A stretch of DNA of 64,000 nucleotides, from NCBI RefSeq assembly GCF_000148725.1, contig NZ_GL476319.1, forward strand, positions 186,311 through 250,310, read 5' to 3'. The DNA comes from Roseibium sp. TrichSKD4. GTDB lineage: Bacteria > Pseudomonadota > Alphaproteobacteria > Rhizobiales > Stappiaceae. Under the pieces are notes generated by a model, which worked only from the letters and a program-made list of their open reading frames with translations, was not told the origin of the DNA and searched no databases. The position numbers and the translations under genes were made by a program. Every line of letters starts with the position of its first letter. Position 1 is the first letter of the stretch. Below, piece by piece: positions 35,907 to 44,652 of the stretch.

Positions 35907-37736
35907 TTAGCTTAACATGCCACTGCCATGCCCGATGGCTGACTGCATGGTTTTCACAACGACAAAGGCATCACGCAAGTGACTTCGCTCGAAATCCGAC
36001 AAGCTCGACGGGGCCAGAAAATTGTCGGGCGCTGAGCCTGCCTTGATCAAATTTGCCTGATGCTGCAGCCGCGTTTCGGCAATAAGGTCATATGCGTCGA
36101 GCAAGTCCCCTGCTCCCGATGCGCTCAATTGTCCTGCTTCACGCGCATCAACCAACCGTGCCCGGGTGTTGACCGATCCGATTTTGCCGCGCAGGGCATA
36201 GACACGCGCCAGATCGACCACCGGAACGACGCCATTGTGCTTCATATCCAATGTGTTCTTGTTCTCGCCGGACCGGATGGTGGCCAAACCACGTAAGAGG
36301 CTTAAAGGCGGCTGATGCTTCAGAGAGTTGGCCACCATATGGGCGACAAAGATCGAGTTTCGAGCCGCAGCGTCCAGCGTCGCATCCTGAAGATTTTCAA
36401 ACAGCGCCATTTGACCGCCAATCGGGCGAAGATCAAACATTACGGAAGCCAGCATTTGCGCCATTGGGTCCGGCTTGGCGATCCAGCCCTCAAAATACTC
36501 TTTCCAGACGCGTATCGGCTGGTTCCAGCGTGGATTGGTCGCCATCATGTCGCCAGGACAGTAGATATACCCGCAAGTGTTCAGTCCATCGCAGACAAAA
36601 TTCGCAAGCTCAGTGAAATAGCCGTCACGCTGAGGATCGGTCACAGCGTCATCGAGAAACAGGCAATTGTCTTGATCACTGACCCCAGTTTGCTCCTGCC
36701 GCCCTTGGGAACCGCAGGCAAGCCAGAGATAGGGAACCGGTGGGGGACCGAGCTTCTCTTCCGCAAGGGCCAACAGACGACGTGTAACCGTGTCGGCAAT
36801 GTCCGTGATCAGCCGTGTCACGACCTCATGGCGACTTCCACCGCCGACAAGCTGGACAAGAAGTTTGGGAATGCGCGCTGTGACGGCCGCCATCTCTTCA
36901 GGCGTTCCAGCTCTCGCAATTTCGCTGACCATGTCCGCCGAGTTGACCGCCTGATAGCGGGTCAGATCTGTTTGCGTGATGATGCCGACAAGACGCCCGC
37001 CGGAGACAATCGGGACGTGTCCAATCCGTCGTTCCATCATCAGGTGAAGAACATCTGACCCAATGGCAGACGGAGTAAGCGTAAATGGAGACACGGTCAT
37101 GATGTCAGAGACAGGCGTGTCATAGGATCGGCCTTCAGCAAGGACCTTTCCGGACAAGTCCCGAACCGTAATGATGCCCTTCAGGCTGTCTTCCCCATTT
37201 GTGATGCAAAGTGACGAGACATGCTTGTCCCGCATCAAAACCGCTGCTTCCCTGACCGTGGTATTCGGCTGGCAGGTGTAGGGATTTGCAGCCATGAGAG
37301 TTTCGGCGCGTGTTGTTGCCAATTCCCGCCGAGGGGCATCCCGTTTTCCAGTGCGGTCGAAGAACCGGGCGACGACCTTGTGATCGGACCTCAGCGCGTG
37401 GAACGCCTGAGGAGCGAGCAACAAGAGCGTGCTGGCTTGGGAAGCATCGGCGGATGTAACCGCCAGACCGTCTCGCAGAAGGCCGCGTTCGCCAAATGAA
37501 TTTCGGGTTTTCAGATGGCTGACCGGTGCGCCGTGCTCGTCGCGGATTTCGATCACCCCATCATAAATCAGAATAAGACCGGGGAGCTGTTGCCCAAGTT
37601 TGTAGACAGAGGCGCCCTCTTCCAAATCCCAGACCATGAACTCCTCAGCGAGGGTGTTCTGAACTTCAAAGGGAAGCGCATCATAAGGATGAACCGATTG
37701 GAGAAATAAGAGAATTTCGTCCGGCGTCATTGGCAT
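35907..37736 (-). CDS. cNMP-binding/CBS/DUF294 nucleotidyltransferase-like protein
   Basis: A 609-residue cytoplasmic protein. A cyclic-nucleotide-binding-like domain at about 10-130 (VWDLEEGASVYKLGQQLPGLILIYDGVIEI) is followed by a CBS pair at about 150-270 (CQPNTTVREAAVLMRDKHVSSL, then TLTPSAIGSDVLHLMMERRIGHVPIV). A DUF294 nucleotidyltransferase-like domain follows, with the G-S-x-G-R-x-E...D-x-D motif (ACGSQGRQEQTGVSDQDN). A C-terminal DUF294 partner region completes it. The family neighbours acetate-type symporters and is thought to sense or modify, but its reaction is unknown. ATG 37736 with GAGG upstream is preferred over TTG 37814. Confidence 0.85.
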   Translation of the reverse strand: MPMTPDEILLFLQSVHPYDALPFEVQNTLAEEFMVWDLEEGASVYKLGQQLPGLILIYDGVIEIRDEHGAPVSHLKTRNSFGERGLLRDGLAVTSADASQASTLLLLAPQAFHALRSDHKVVARFFDRTGKRDAPRRELATTRAETLMAANPYTCQPNTTVREAAVLMRDKHVSSLCITNGEDSLKGIITVRDLSGKVLAEGRSYDTPVSDIMTVSPFTLTPSAIGSDVLHLMMERRIGHVPIVSGGRLVGIITQTDLTRYQAVNSADMVSEIARAGTPEEMAAVTARIPKLLVQLVGGGSRHEVVTRLITDIADTVTRRLLALAEEKLGPPPVPYLWLACGSQGRQEQTGVSDQDNCLFLDDAVTDPQRDGYFTELANFVCDGLNTCGYIYCPGDMMATNPRWNQPIRVWKEYFEGWIAKPDPMAQMLASVMFDLRPIGGQMALFENLQDATLDAAARNSIFVAHMVANSLKHQPPLSLLRGLATIRSGENKNTLDMKHNGVVPVVDLARVYALRGKIGSVNTRARLVDAREAGQLSASGAGDLLDAYDLIAETRLQHQANLIKAGSAPDNFLAPSSLSDFERSHLRDAFVVVKTMQSAIGHGSGMLS

Positions 37737-37765
37737 CCGTTCAACCTCATCTTGAAACGAAAAAT

Positions 37766-37788
37766 CCTGCCCGGCAGACCCGGGCAGG
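37766..37788 (-). terminator. Rho-independent terminator after the symporter gene
   Basis: A perfect 9-bp stem (CCTGCCCGG 37766-37774 / CCGGGCAGG 37780-37788, loop of 5). On the minus strand it is followed by ATTTTTC. Read-through would supply the DUF294 gene, whose start is 30 nt further on, so partial termination is likely. Confidence 0.75.
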
Positions 37789-37801
37789 AAATTCTTGAAC
37801 C

Positions 37802-37825
37802 GGAAGGCTGACAATGCAGCCTTCC
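37802..37825 (-). other. Second hairpin directly after the symporter stop
   Basis: A perfect 9-bp stem GGAAGGCTG (37802-37810) / CAGCCTTCC (37817-37825) with a 6-nt loop, 9 nt beyond the symporter stop and 13 nt before the terminator hairpin. It has no T-tract of its own. It probably protects the 3' end of the symporter mRNA. Confidence 0.6.
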
Positions 37826-37834
37826 TTGAGCGGC

Positions 37835-39616
37835 TTAGTGAGCCTGAGCAGAACCCGCACCTTTCGGGACGCGGACGCTTTCGACCAGCTCTTCGATGTC
37901 GCTTGGGATCGGGTCCGAAGACTTGGACACGAAGTAGGCAACTGCGAAGTTGACCAGTGCACCAACCGCACCGAAAGAGGTGGACTTGATCGTGCCGAGC
38001 AACGGAGCAGCATCAGAGAAGCTGTTTGTGCCCGGGATGAAGAACCAGCCCTTGTGCAGGAAGATGTAGATCAGGGTTACGGAGATACCTGCGATCATAC
38101 CAGCGACTGCACCACGGCTGTTGACCTTCGTGAAGATGCCCATCATGAGCGCCGGGAAGATCGAGGCAGCAGCCAGACCGAAGGCAAGAGCCACGGTCTG
38201 CGCCGCAAAGCCTGGAGGATTGAGCCCCAGATACGTTGCCACAACGATGGCGACGGCCATTGCGATACGCGCTGACAGAAGCTCGTTTTTCTCCGAAATG
38301 GCCGGATTGATCGCCCCCTTGATGAGGTCGTGAGAAACCGCAGAGGAGATAGCGAGCAACAAGCCAGCTGCCGTGGACAGAGCCGCAGCAAGACCACCCG
38401 CTGCCACAAGACCAATCACCCAGCTCGGCAGGTTCGCGATTTCCGGGTTCGCCAGAACCAGGATGTCACGGTTGAACTTGGTCAACTCGTTACCCTGCCA
38501 GCCGTTTTCTTCGGCTTTGGCTTGCATGGCTTCAGACTTGTCGTTGTAGTACTGGATCTTGCCGTCGCCGTTCTTGTCTTCCCAAGCCAGCAGACCGGTT
38601 TTCTCCCAAGTCTTCATCCAGTCGTATTTCGCATCGTTTTCGATGGTCTCGACAGCAACAGCTTCTCCGGCAGTGCCGTTCGGCCACATCATTTCAGTGA
38701 TGTTCAGGCGAGCCATGGCACCAACAGCTGGAGCTGTGATGTAAAGCAGGGCAATGAACACCAACGTCCAACCAGCGGACCAACGGGCATCAGAGACCTT
38801 GGGCACTGTGAAGAAACGCATGATAACGTGCGGCAAACCAGCTGTACCGATCATCAGGGACAGCGTGAACAGGACCATGTTGAACGTGTCGGCGTGGTGA
38901 GTGGTGTACTCATTGAAGCCGAGCTGCGAGATGACGCTGTCGAGCTTGGCCAGCAGTGGCTCACCCGTTGCAACATCGTTACCGAACAGGCCGAGACCCG
39001 GGATCGGGTTACCTGTCAGCTGCAGCGAGATGAAGATTGCCGGAATGGTGTAGGCCGTGATCAGAACGACGTACTGGGCAACCTGCGTGTAGGTCACGCC
39101 CTTCATGCCGCCGAAAACGGCGTAGGCGAACACAACAGCAGCACCGATGAGAAGACCGGTTGTGTTGTCCACTTCCAGGAAGCGACCAAACGCGACACCA
39201 ACACCTGTCATCTGACCGATAACGTAGGTAACGGATGCAACGATAAGGCAGACAACGGCCACAACGCGAGCAGTCTGGCTGTAGTAACGATCGCCGATGA
39301 ACTCGGAAACTGTGTACTTGCCGAACTTGCGGAGATATGGCGCGAGCAGCAGTGCCAGAAGTACATAACCACCGGTCCAGCCCATCAGGAAGGACGAGTT
39401 GTCGTAGCCGGTAAAGGCGATAAGGCCAGCCATGGAAATGAACGAAGCTGCAGACATCCAGTCAGCTGCTGTCGTCATACCATTGGTGACCGGGTGAACG
39501 CCGCGACCCGCAGCGTAGAAGTCTGATGTGGAACCGGCGCGGGCCCAGATCGCGATACCGATGTAGAGGGCAAAGGAGCCACCCACAAACAGAAGATTGA
39601 TTGTAAACTGACCCAT
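37835..39616 (-). CDS. Sodium:solute (acetate-type) symporter, VC_2705 subfamily
   Basis: A 593-residue SSS-family symporter with about 13 membrane helices. The start at 39616 and the opening segment FTINLLFVGGSFALYIGIAIWARAGSTSDFYAAGRG match ActP-like proteins of the DUF4212-linked subfamily. The TTAADWMSAASFISMAGLI segment is the typical sodium-site helix region. An approximately 90-residue soluble insert (about 325-400) carries an EF-hand-like loop DKNGDGKIQ. It lies 14 nt after the DUF4212 gene. The substrate is likely acetate or another small monocarboxylate, from family knowledge only. Confidence 0.88.
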   Translation of the reverse strand: MGQFTINLLFVGGSFALYIGIAIWARAGSTSDFYAAGRGVHPVTNGMTTAADWMSAASFISMAGLIAFTGYDNSSFLMGWTGGYVLLALLLAPYLRKFGKYTVSEFIGDRYYSQTARVVAVVCLIVASVTYVIGQMTGVGVAFGRFLEVDNTTGLLIGAAVVFAYAVFGGMKGVTYTQVAQYVVLITAYTIPAIFISLQLTGNPIPGLGLFGNDVATGEPLLAKLDSVISQLGFNEYTTHHADTFNMVLFTLSLMIGTAGLPHVIMRFFTVPKVSDARWSAGWTLVFIALLYITAPAVGAMARLNITEMMWPNGTAGEAVAVETIENDAKYDWMKTWEKTGLLAWEDKNGDGKIQYYNDKSEAMQAKAEENGWQGNELTKFNRDILVLANPEIANLPSWVIGLVAAGGLAAALSTAAGLLLAISSAVSHDLIKGAINPAISEKNELLSARIAMAVAIVVATYLGLNPPGFAAQTVALAFGLAAASIFPALMMGIFTKVNSRGAVAGMIAGISVTLIYIFLHKGWFFIPGTNSFSDAAPLLGTIKSTSFGAVGALVNFAVAYFVSKSSDPIPSDIEELVESVRVPKGAGSAQAH

Positions 39617-39630
39617 AATCTCAGGCGCCC

Positions 39631-39891
39631 TTATTCTTCTTCCACGCCGTATTCACGGTCGAGTTTGTTCATCCGCCAGGCATAGAAAAAGATGATCGCC
39701 AGGAAGACCAGAATGGAACCCTGCTGGGCAAACCAGAAGCCCAGATCAGTTCCGCCAACGGCAATGCCGCTCAGCAGCGGGCGTAGCAAGATGCCAAACC
39801 CAAAAGAGACCAGCGCCCAAATCACGAGGCTGACCACAATAATACGCAAATTGGCAGACCAATACGCGTTATTGGATGAGTTTTCGGACAT
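39631..39891 (-). CDS. DUF4212 symporter small subunit
   Basis: An 86-residue membrane protein with two helices (about 15-37 and 53-70). AYWSANLRIIVVSLVIWALVSFGFGILL and GFWFAQQGSILVFLAIIFFYAWRMNKLDREY are typical of DUF4212. It always precedes VC_2705-type symporters and is thought to be their small subunit. A strong GGAGGAG lies before ATG 39891. Confidence 0.92.
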   Translation of the reverse strand: MSENSSNNAYWSANLRIIVVSLVIWALVSFGFGILLRPLLSGIAVGGTDLGFWFAQQGSILVFLAIIFFYAWRMNKLDREYGVEEE

Positions 39892-40625
39892 GTAGGCTCC
39901 TCCACTTTGTCCTTTGTTATCCTTCGTGGAACAGCGAAAAATCGCCGCCTTGATATCAGAGCTTCAAATCCGGGATTGCTGAACGGTCCCACCGGGTCAG
40001 GCTGGTGCCGGATGGGTGATCCGTGCTGTTACAGCCCTTTCGAAGTTGTCTTTTGATCCTTGCCGCCGCTCAATGGCCAGCTTCCCACAAAGGCTTTCGA
40101 CGCTCTCTCACAATGTCCGGAAGGATAAGGACATGAGTTACGATATGCGCCGGATCAAAATTTCCCTCGTCAGCAATCCCTTTTCCAAGTTCAAAACATC
40201 AAAAGTTATTCCACCTTCAGTCCGTAGACGCCCCTGCGCCCCACGCCCTGAAATTCAACCATGAAACAATGACCGAGGGTCCTCCTCCATGATCAAGGTA
40301 GGGGTGTTTTAGTATCAATAGTTGCAAGGGGTTCAAGGCTACTAAGGTATGGACGACTTAAGTATAATTTAACCTTTTCGCACCGCACAAACCACGGAAT
40401 ACAATGCCTTTTTTTGACCCAACACACGTTATTGATGCAGTAAATCGCCAGCCTCTTTCGCCTAAACACTTAGGATTAAGCAGACAGTCTGGGTGAGCAA
40501 GACGCTGCGTTTTGGCGACGCCTTGCACACCCGTTTTGCACCTTGATAAAACTCTTGATCATCCCTTTGACGTTTCAGGGTCTTTCAGACAAGATGCCGC
40601 CAAAATTCACTGCGGAGGCAATTCA
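39892..40625. other. 734-bp intergenic region upstream of metY and the symporter operon
   Basis: I find no convincing gene here. An 82-codon frame at 40016-40264 has no ribosome-binding site, and its amino acid content looks random. A perfect TATAAT at 40363-40368 could be a -10 box for metY, but no good -35 is at the right distance. A short perfect hairpin CCTAA-acac-TTAGG lies at 40461-40474, and a longer one at 40491-40532. The region must also hold the promoter of the DUF4212-symporter operon. Confidence 0.5.
40491..40532 (+). promoter_or_regulatory. Attenuator-like hairpin in the metY leader
   Basis: An extended imperfect hairpin: GGGTG (40491-40495) pairs with CACCC (40528-40532), GCAAG (40497-40501) pairs with CTTGC (40522-40526), and CG pairs with CG inside. 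TTTT follows at 40534-40537. It resembles a weak terminator 90 nt ahead of the metY start, which would suit control of a sulfur amino acid gene. It does not match the SAM-II consensus as I remember it. Confidence 0.35.
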
Positions 40626-41909
40626 ATGAGTGACGGAATTCCCGGTTTTTCTACCTTGGCTATTCACGCTGGGGCCCAACCGGACCCTTCAACAGGCGCG
40701 AGGGCCACGCCGATCTATCAAACATCATCCTTTGTGTTTGACGATGTTGACCACGCAGCTTCCCTTTTCGGCTTGCAGGCATTCGGCAATATCTACACCC
40801 GGATCACCAACCCGACGACGGCCGTTCTGGAAGAGCGTGTTGCAGCCCTTGAAGGTGGCACAGCAGCGCTTGCGGTTGCCTCTGGCCACTCAGCTCAGCT
40901 TTTGTGCTTCCACACCATGATGCAGCCGGGCGACAATATCGTTGCCGCGAACAAGCTTTATGGCGGATCCATCAACCAGCTCAGCCATTCTTTCAAGAGC
41001 TTCGGCTGGGGTGTGAAGTGGGCAGATCCGGCGGATCTGAGCACTTTTGAGGCAGCCGTCGACGAGAACACAAAGGCGATCTTCATTGAAAGCCTCGCCA
41101 ATCCGGGCGGTGTCGTCACGGATATGGAGGGCATCAGCGCGATTGCAAAGGCAAAAGGCATTCCACTGGTTGTCGACAACACAATGGCAACTCCATATCT
41201 CTGCCGCCCGATCGAACATGGTGCGGATATTGTCCTTCACTCTTTGACCAAATTCATGGGTGGCCATGGTAATTCCATGGGCGGTGTCATTGTTGATGGC
41301 GGGTCTTTCGACTGGTCAGCCACAGATCGCTACCCGCTTCTCTCCAAGCCGCGCGATGAATATCATGGGCTGGTGATCCACGAGACTTTCGGCAATTTCG
41401 GTTTTGCCATTGCCTGCCGTGTTCTTGGCCTGCGGGATCTAGGCCCAGCGATTTCGCCGTTCAACTCCTTCATGTTGCTGACCGGCATCGAAACCCTGCC
41501 CTTGCGCATGCAGCGTCACTGTGACAACGCACTGGCCGTTGCAAAGCATCTTGAGGCACACGACAAGGTCAGCTGGGTCTCTTATGCCGGTCTGGAAAGC
41601 GATCCGCACAACACGCCTCAAAAGAAATACATGCCCAAAGGCGCAGGCGCGGTGTTCACCTTCGGTGTGAAAGGTGGCTACGATGCGGGCGTGAAAATGG
41701 TGTCGAGCACCGAACTCTTCTCCCACTTGGCAAATATTGGCGATACACGCAGCCTGATCATCCATCCGGCGTCAACAACGCACCGCCAGCTGGAAGACGA
41801 CCACAAGGTTGCTGCCGGGGCTGGGCCAGATGTTGTTCGGATTTCTGTTGGTCTGGAAGATGTCGATGACATCATTGCCGATCTGGATCAGGCCCTCGCA
41901 GCGGGCTAA
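40626..41909 (+). CDS. metY: O-acetylhomoserine sulfhydrylase / aminocarboxypropyltransferase
   Basis: A 427-residue PLP enzyme of the Cys/Met metabolism family. It makes homocysteine from O-acetylhomoserine and sulfide, for direct sulfhydrylation in methionine synthesis. The N-terminus (FSTLAIHAGAQPDPSTGARATPIYQTSSFVF), the YTRITNPT segment and the PLP lysine in SLTKFMGGHGNSMGG are clear. Its length of about 430 fits MetY rather than the shorter MetZ. ATG 40626, with GGAGG upstream, is chosen over a frame start at 40512 that has no ribosome-binding site. Confidence 0.92.
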   Translation: MSDGIPGFSTLAIHAGAQPDPSTGARATPIYQTSSFVFDDVDHAASLFGLQAFGNIYTRITNPTTAVLEERVAALEGGTAALAVASGHSAQLLCFHTMMQPGDNIVAANKLYGGSINQLSHSFKSFGWGVKWADPADLSTFEAAVDENTKAIFIESLANPGGVVTDMEGISAIAKAKGIPLVVDNTMATPYLCRPIEHGADIVLHSLTKFMGGHGNSMGGVIVDGGSFDWSATDRYPLLSKPRDEYHGLVIHETFGNFGFAIACRVLGLRDLGPAISPFNSFMLLTGIETLPLRMQRHCDNALAVAKHLEAHDKVSWVSYAGLESDPHNTPQKKYMPKGAGAVFTFGVKGGYDAGVKMVSSTELFSHLANIGDTRSLIIHPASTTHRQLEDDHKVAAGAGPDVVRISVGLEDVDDIIADLDQALAAG

Positions 41910-41927
41910 AATTTTGAAATAGAAAAG

Positions 41928-41960
41928 AAAAAGCCCGGCAATGCCTTAGCCGGGCTTTTT
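41928..41960. terminator. Bidirectional terminator metY/ctaA
   Basis: A 12-bp perfect stem AAAAAGCCCGGC (41928-41939) / GCCGGGCTTTTT (41949-41960) with a 9-nt loop between two convergent genes. There are A and T tracts on both sides, so it works for both strands. Confidence 0.92.
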
Positions 41961-41978
41961 CGGTTTTTGATTCCGTTG

Positions 41979-43064
41979 TTATCGAGTGGGGTAGCTTCCC
42001 TTTAGGGCCACCAGATAATCGATGCTCGCGGCCAGAACAAAAACCGCAAAGCCTTGATGCACCAGCGCGATGCTAAGCGGCACATTCCAAATCAACGTCA
42101 AGATACCGAAGACAACCTGAAGGCCGATGAACCCTGCCAAATGCCATGTGGGGCGCATGACATGGGCACGCCCAGACACTTTCATTGACCGCCAGGCAAG
42201 ATAAGCAACCGCTGCGACCAAAAGATAGGCCACCATGCGGTGCTGGAACTGGACCATCATCACGTTCTCAAACATATTGATCCACCATGGGTCCATGACG
42301 AGCAACCGATCCGGAATGATCTGGCCATCCATCAGCGGCCATGTGTTAAACGTGAACCCGGCATTCAATCCGGCTACCAAGCCGCCCAAGAAGAGCTGCA
42401 AGAACACCAGTCCTAAGAATACCCAACCAAGTGTGGTCAGACCGGCTTGTTCTTCGTGGGTGGCAGCTTCACGCGGTGCAAGCCGTCGAGCTATCCAGAA
42501 CAGATAGGCGAAAATAAAGAACGCTAACGTCAGGTGGGTCGCCAACCGGTATTGGCTGACATCGGTGCGTTCGACAAGACCTGATGCAACCATCCACCAG
42601 CCGACAGCGCCCTGAAGCCCGCCGAGAAATAGGCCAAAAACGAGGCGCGGTTTCAGCCAGGGCTCCAGCCGCCCTTGAGCCCAAAAGACAACCATTGGGA
42701 CGAAAAAGGCTATTCCAATGACACGGCCCAGCAGCCGGTGTCCCCACTCCCACCAGAAAATGAACTTGAACTCATCAAGGCTCATGCCCTTGTTGATGAG
42801 CTGATATTCCGGGATCTGTCGATACTTCTCGAGCTCTTCCTGCCACTGCGCTTCGCTCAACGGCGGAATGACACCATGAATCGGCTTCCACTCGGTGATG
42901 GAAAGGCCGGATTCGGTGAGCCGCGTTGCTCCGCCGACAACCACCATCACCAAAATGAGTGCGCAGACAAAATAAAGCCACCAACGCACCAGCGTCCGAT
43001 TATGCTGCAATTTGCTATCTTCGCTGCCCGCAACTGCCGAAGTGTGTTCAGAAGTCGATGTCAT
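41979..43064 (-). CDS. ctaA: Haem A synthase (CtaA, COX15 type)
   Basis: A 361-residue, eight-helix membrane protein. It oxidises haem O to haem A for aa3-type cytochrome oxidase. The N-terminal VVGGATRLTESGLSITEWKPIHGVIPPLSEAQW motif is diagnostic. Conserved haem-ligand histidines appear in FWWEWGHRLLGR, ATHLTLA, QFQHRM and ALVHQGFA. ATG 43064 starts the conserved region 15 codons inside a longer frame. It is divergent from the DUF2842 gene. Confidence 0.94.
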   Translation of the reverse strand: MTSTSEHTSAVAGSEDSKLQHNRTLVRWWLYFVCALILVMVVVGGATRLTESGLSITEWKPIHGVIPPLSEAQWQEELEKYRQIPEYQLINKGMSLDEFKFIFWWEWGHRLLGRVIGIAFFVPMVVFWAQGRLEPWLKPRLVFGLFLGGLQGAVGWWMVASGLVERTDVSQYRLATHLTLAFFIFAYLFWIARRLAPREAATHEEQAGLTTLGWVFLGLVFLQLFLGGLVAGLNAGFTFNTWPLMDGQIIPDRLLVMDPWWINMFENVMMVQFQHRMVAYLLVAAVAYLAWRSMKVSGRAHVMRPTWHLAGFIGLQVVFGILTLIWNVPLSIALVHQGFAVFVLAASIDYLVALKGSYPTR

Positions 43065-43202
43065 ATGCGCCCCGGATTTGACCTTTGACCGGGTGAGATA
43101 TAGGTGCACAGGGAAATCGGCAAGTCATGGTCCGCGATTGTGCGACACTTGACCGCTGGACCCCGTGTTTCAAAGCCCATGTTTCAGAGAAGGAACCTTC
43201 GC

Positions 43203-43415
43203 GTGCCCTCACTTCGCAAGTTTATCGGAATGGTGCTGCTTGTGGTTTTCGTCGTGACCTATGCGTTCTTCGCCATGGTCATCGGCGACATGACGTTGCA
43301 AAATACCAGCGGCTGGGTCTCTTTCGCCTATTTCGCGGTTGCTGGACTGGTTTGGGTTATTCCGGCTGGAGCGATCATCTGGTGGATGGAAAGAGGTGGG
43401 AAAAAGACGACGTGA
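43203..43415 (+). CDS. DUF2842 small membrane protein
   Basis: A 70-residue, two-helix protein typical of alphaproteobacteria (PSLRKFIGMVLLVVFVVTYAFFAMVIGD, then GWVSFAYFAVAGLVWVIPAGAIIWWM). Its function is unknown. The start is taken as GTG 43203 with AGAAGGA upstream; ATG 43179 is an alternative. It often lies near ctaA. Its last 41 nt overlap the convergent polysaccharide deacetylase gene. Confidence 0.82.
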   Translation: MPSLRKFIGMVLLVVFVVTYAFFAMVIGDMTLQNTSGWVSFAYFAVAGLVWVIPAGAIIWWMERGGKKTT

Positions 43416-44475
43416 AACGCAGGCTGCCGGTCAGCCAGCTTGCAGCCCTATAGAGAGCAAAGGGAGCTCCGGTAAGGTATTGATCCAATGTGTCGCTGGT
43501 CTGAAAACGACCGTTCAGGGACACACGCGGTAATTTCATCGGGGTCTTGGCGCTGGTGGAGTTCAAGACGCCGGGAAATGTGGTGAGTGCCGACGCGAAG
43601 CCGGCATGCTCCAGATACTCCGCATCCCGGTCACAGACCGAATAAGGTTTGCCATAAGGATAAGCAAAGTGCTTGGGTCTCAAGCCCAATTCCTGCTCAA
43701 TTCGGTGGGCGCCATGGTCAATGTCACCTTCAGCGGCTTCAGCTGATAATCGTGCAAGCGCATAGTGATCATGGGTATGTGCGCCAATGGTGACGAGTGG
43801 ATCTGCGGCTAGTTGGCGGAGATCGTCCCACGTCATCATGTATTCATCGGCAAGCGCCGTGAGGTCGAGGCCGTATCGCGCTGCCAATGCCCTTACGATG
43901 GCCCGCTGCTCTTCTTCGCCGACTTCCCTGCCCAGTACGTCCATCAGATGTTCGTAACACCGATCCTTCTCCTCCGGTGTTGCGCAGCTAATGGGCCCCT
44001 TTTCACTTCCTTCAGTAATGACAAGTTCGGAATTGGCGGCGACCAGCCGTTCAATCGCAAGCCACCAGAGTTCGCTGGTCCGATCGATCAAGCCGCTGGT
44101 CACAAAGACGGTAAACGGCGCGCCAAGCTCCTTCAAGACGGGGTAAGCCTGCTCCAGATTATCCTTGTAGCCGTCATCAAACGTCAAAACCGCATAACGT
44201 TTGCGGCCATACCCCATCTTCAGTTGGTCAATAGCCTCATCCAGATGTAGGATCTCGTATCCTTTGGACCGGATCCGATTGACCGCAAAACGCAGGAACT
44301 CCGGCGTAATTGCCAGATGTCGATTGGGTTGAAACGTATCAGTCCGCGGCGGTGTGATGTGATGCATCATGAACACGGCTCCGCAGCCTTGGGTCATAGG
44401 CGCCATGAATCGGCCGAGACCGCTGATATTCAGCAGTTTGAAGCCGCTCTGAAACACCTTTTGGCGCGTGTTCAT
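43375..44475 (-). CDS. Polysaccharide deacetylase family protein (NodB domain)
   Basis: A 366-residue carbohydrate esterase 4-type protein. The NodB motifs are present: LTFDDGYKDN (metal-binding Asp pair) and IGAHTHDHYAL (HxxxH-like metal histidines), and RPKHFAYPYGKP corresponds to motif 3. No signal peptide is evident, so it probably acts in the cytoplasm or at the inner membrane face. It likely deacetylates a sugar of the exopolysaccharide made by the neighbouring genes. ATG 44475 is preferred over TTG 44493, although its ribosome-binding site is weak. Confidence 0.85.
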   Translation of the reverse strand: MNTRQKVFQSGFKLLNISGLGRFMAPMTQGCGAVFMMHHITPPRTDTFQPNRHLAITPEFLRFAVNRIRSKGYEILHLDEAIDQLKMGYGRKRYAVLTFDDGYKDNLEQAYPVLKELGAPFTVFVTSGLIDRTSELWWLAIERLVAANSELVITEGSEKGPISCATPEEKDRCYEHLMDVLGREVGEEEQRAIVRALAARYGLDLTALADEYMMTWDDLRQLAADPLVTIGAHTHDHYALARLSAEAAEGDIDHGAHRIEQELGLRPKHFAYPYGKPYSVCDRDAEYLEHAGFASALTTFPGVLNSTSAKTPMKLPRVSLNGRFQTSDTLDQYLTGAPFALYRAASWLTGSLRFTSSFSHLFPSTR

Positions 44476-44652
44476 CAAAATCCGTCCAGTCAATTCACTG
44501 GTATCCTATGATACTGAATATTTAATATTTATTGCTAGTTCTGGCGATGAAGCTCGATAGGGTTCATCAAAAAGTGCACTTGTCGGCAATTCCGATTTCC
44601 TTGGCTTCAAAATACTCATGATTTCCGGCACATAGCCACATCGGGGCGGTAC

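Noticed and set aside
38330-39526. Long open frame (398 codons) antisense to the symporter gene
   Set aside because: It is a shadow of the symporter coding sequence: no ribosome-binding site, composition unlike a protein, and full overlap with a clear membrane protein gene.
40016-40264. 82-codon open frame between the symporter operon and metY
   Set aside because: No ribosome-binding site, no hydrophobic or conserved pattern, and no operon context.
40480-40560. Possible SAM-II riboswitch before metY
   Set aside because: A TTGCA next to the closing stem looks similar, but the conserved GATTT after the first stem strand and the GCTAAA near the start codon are missing.
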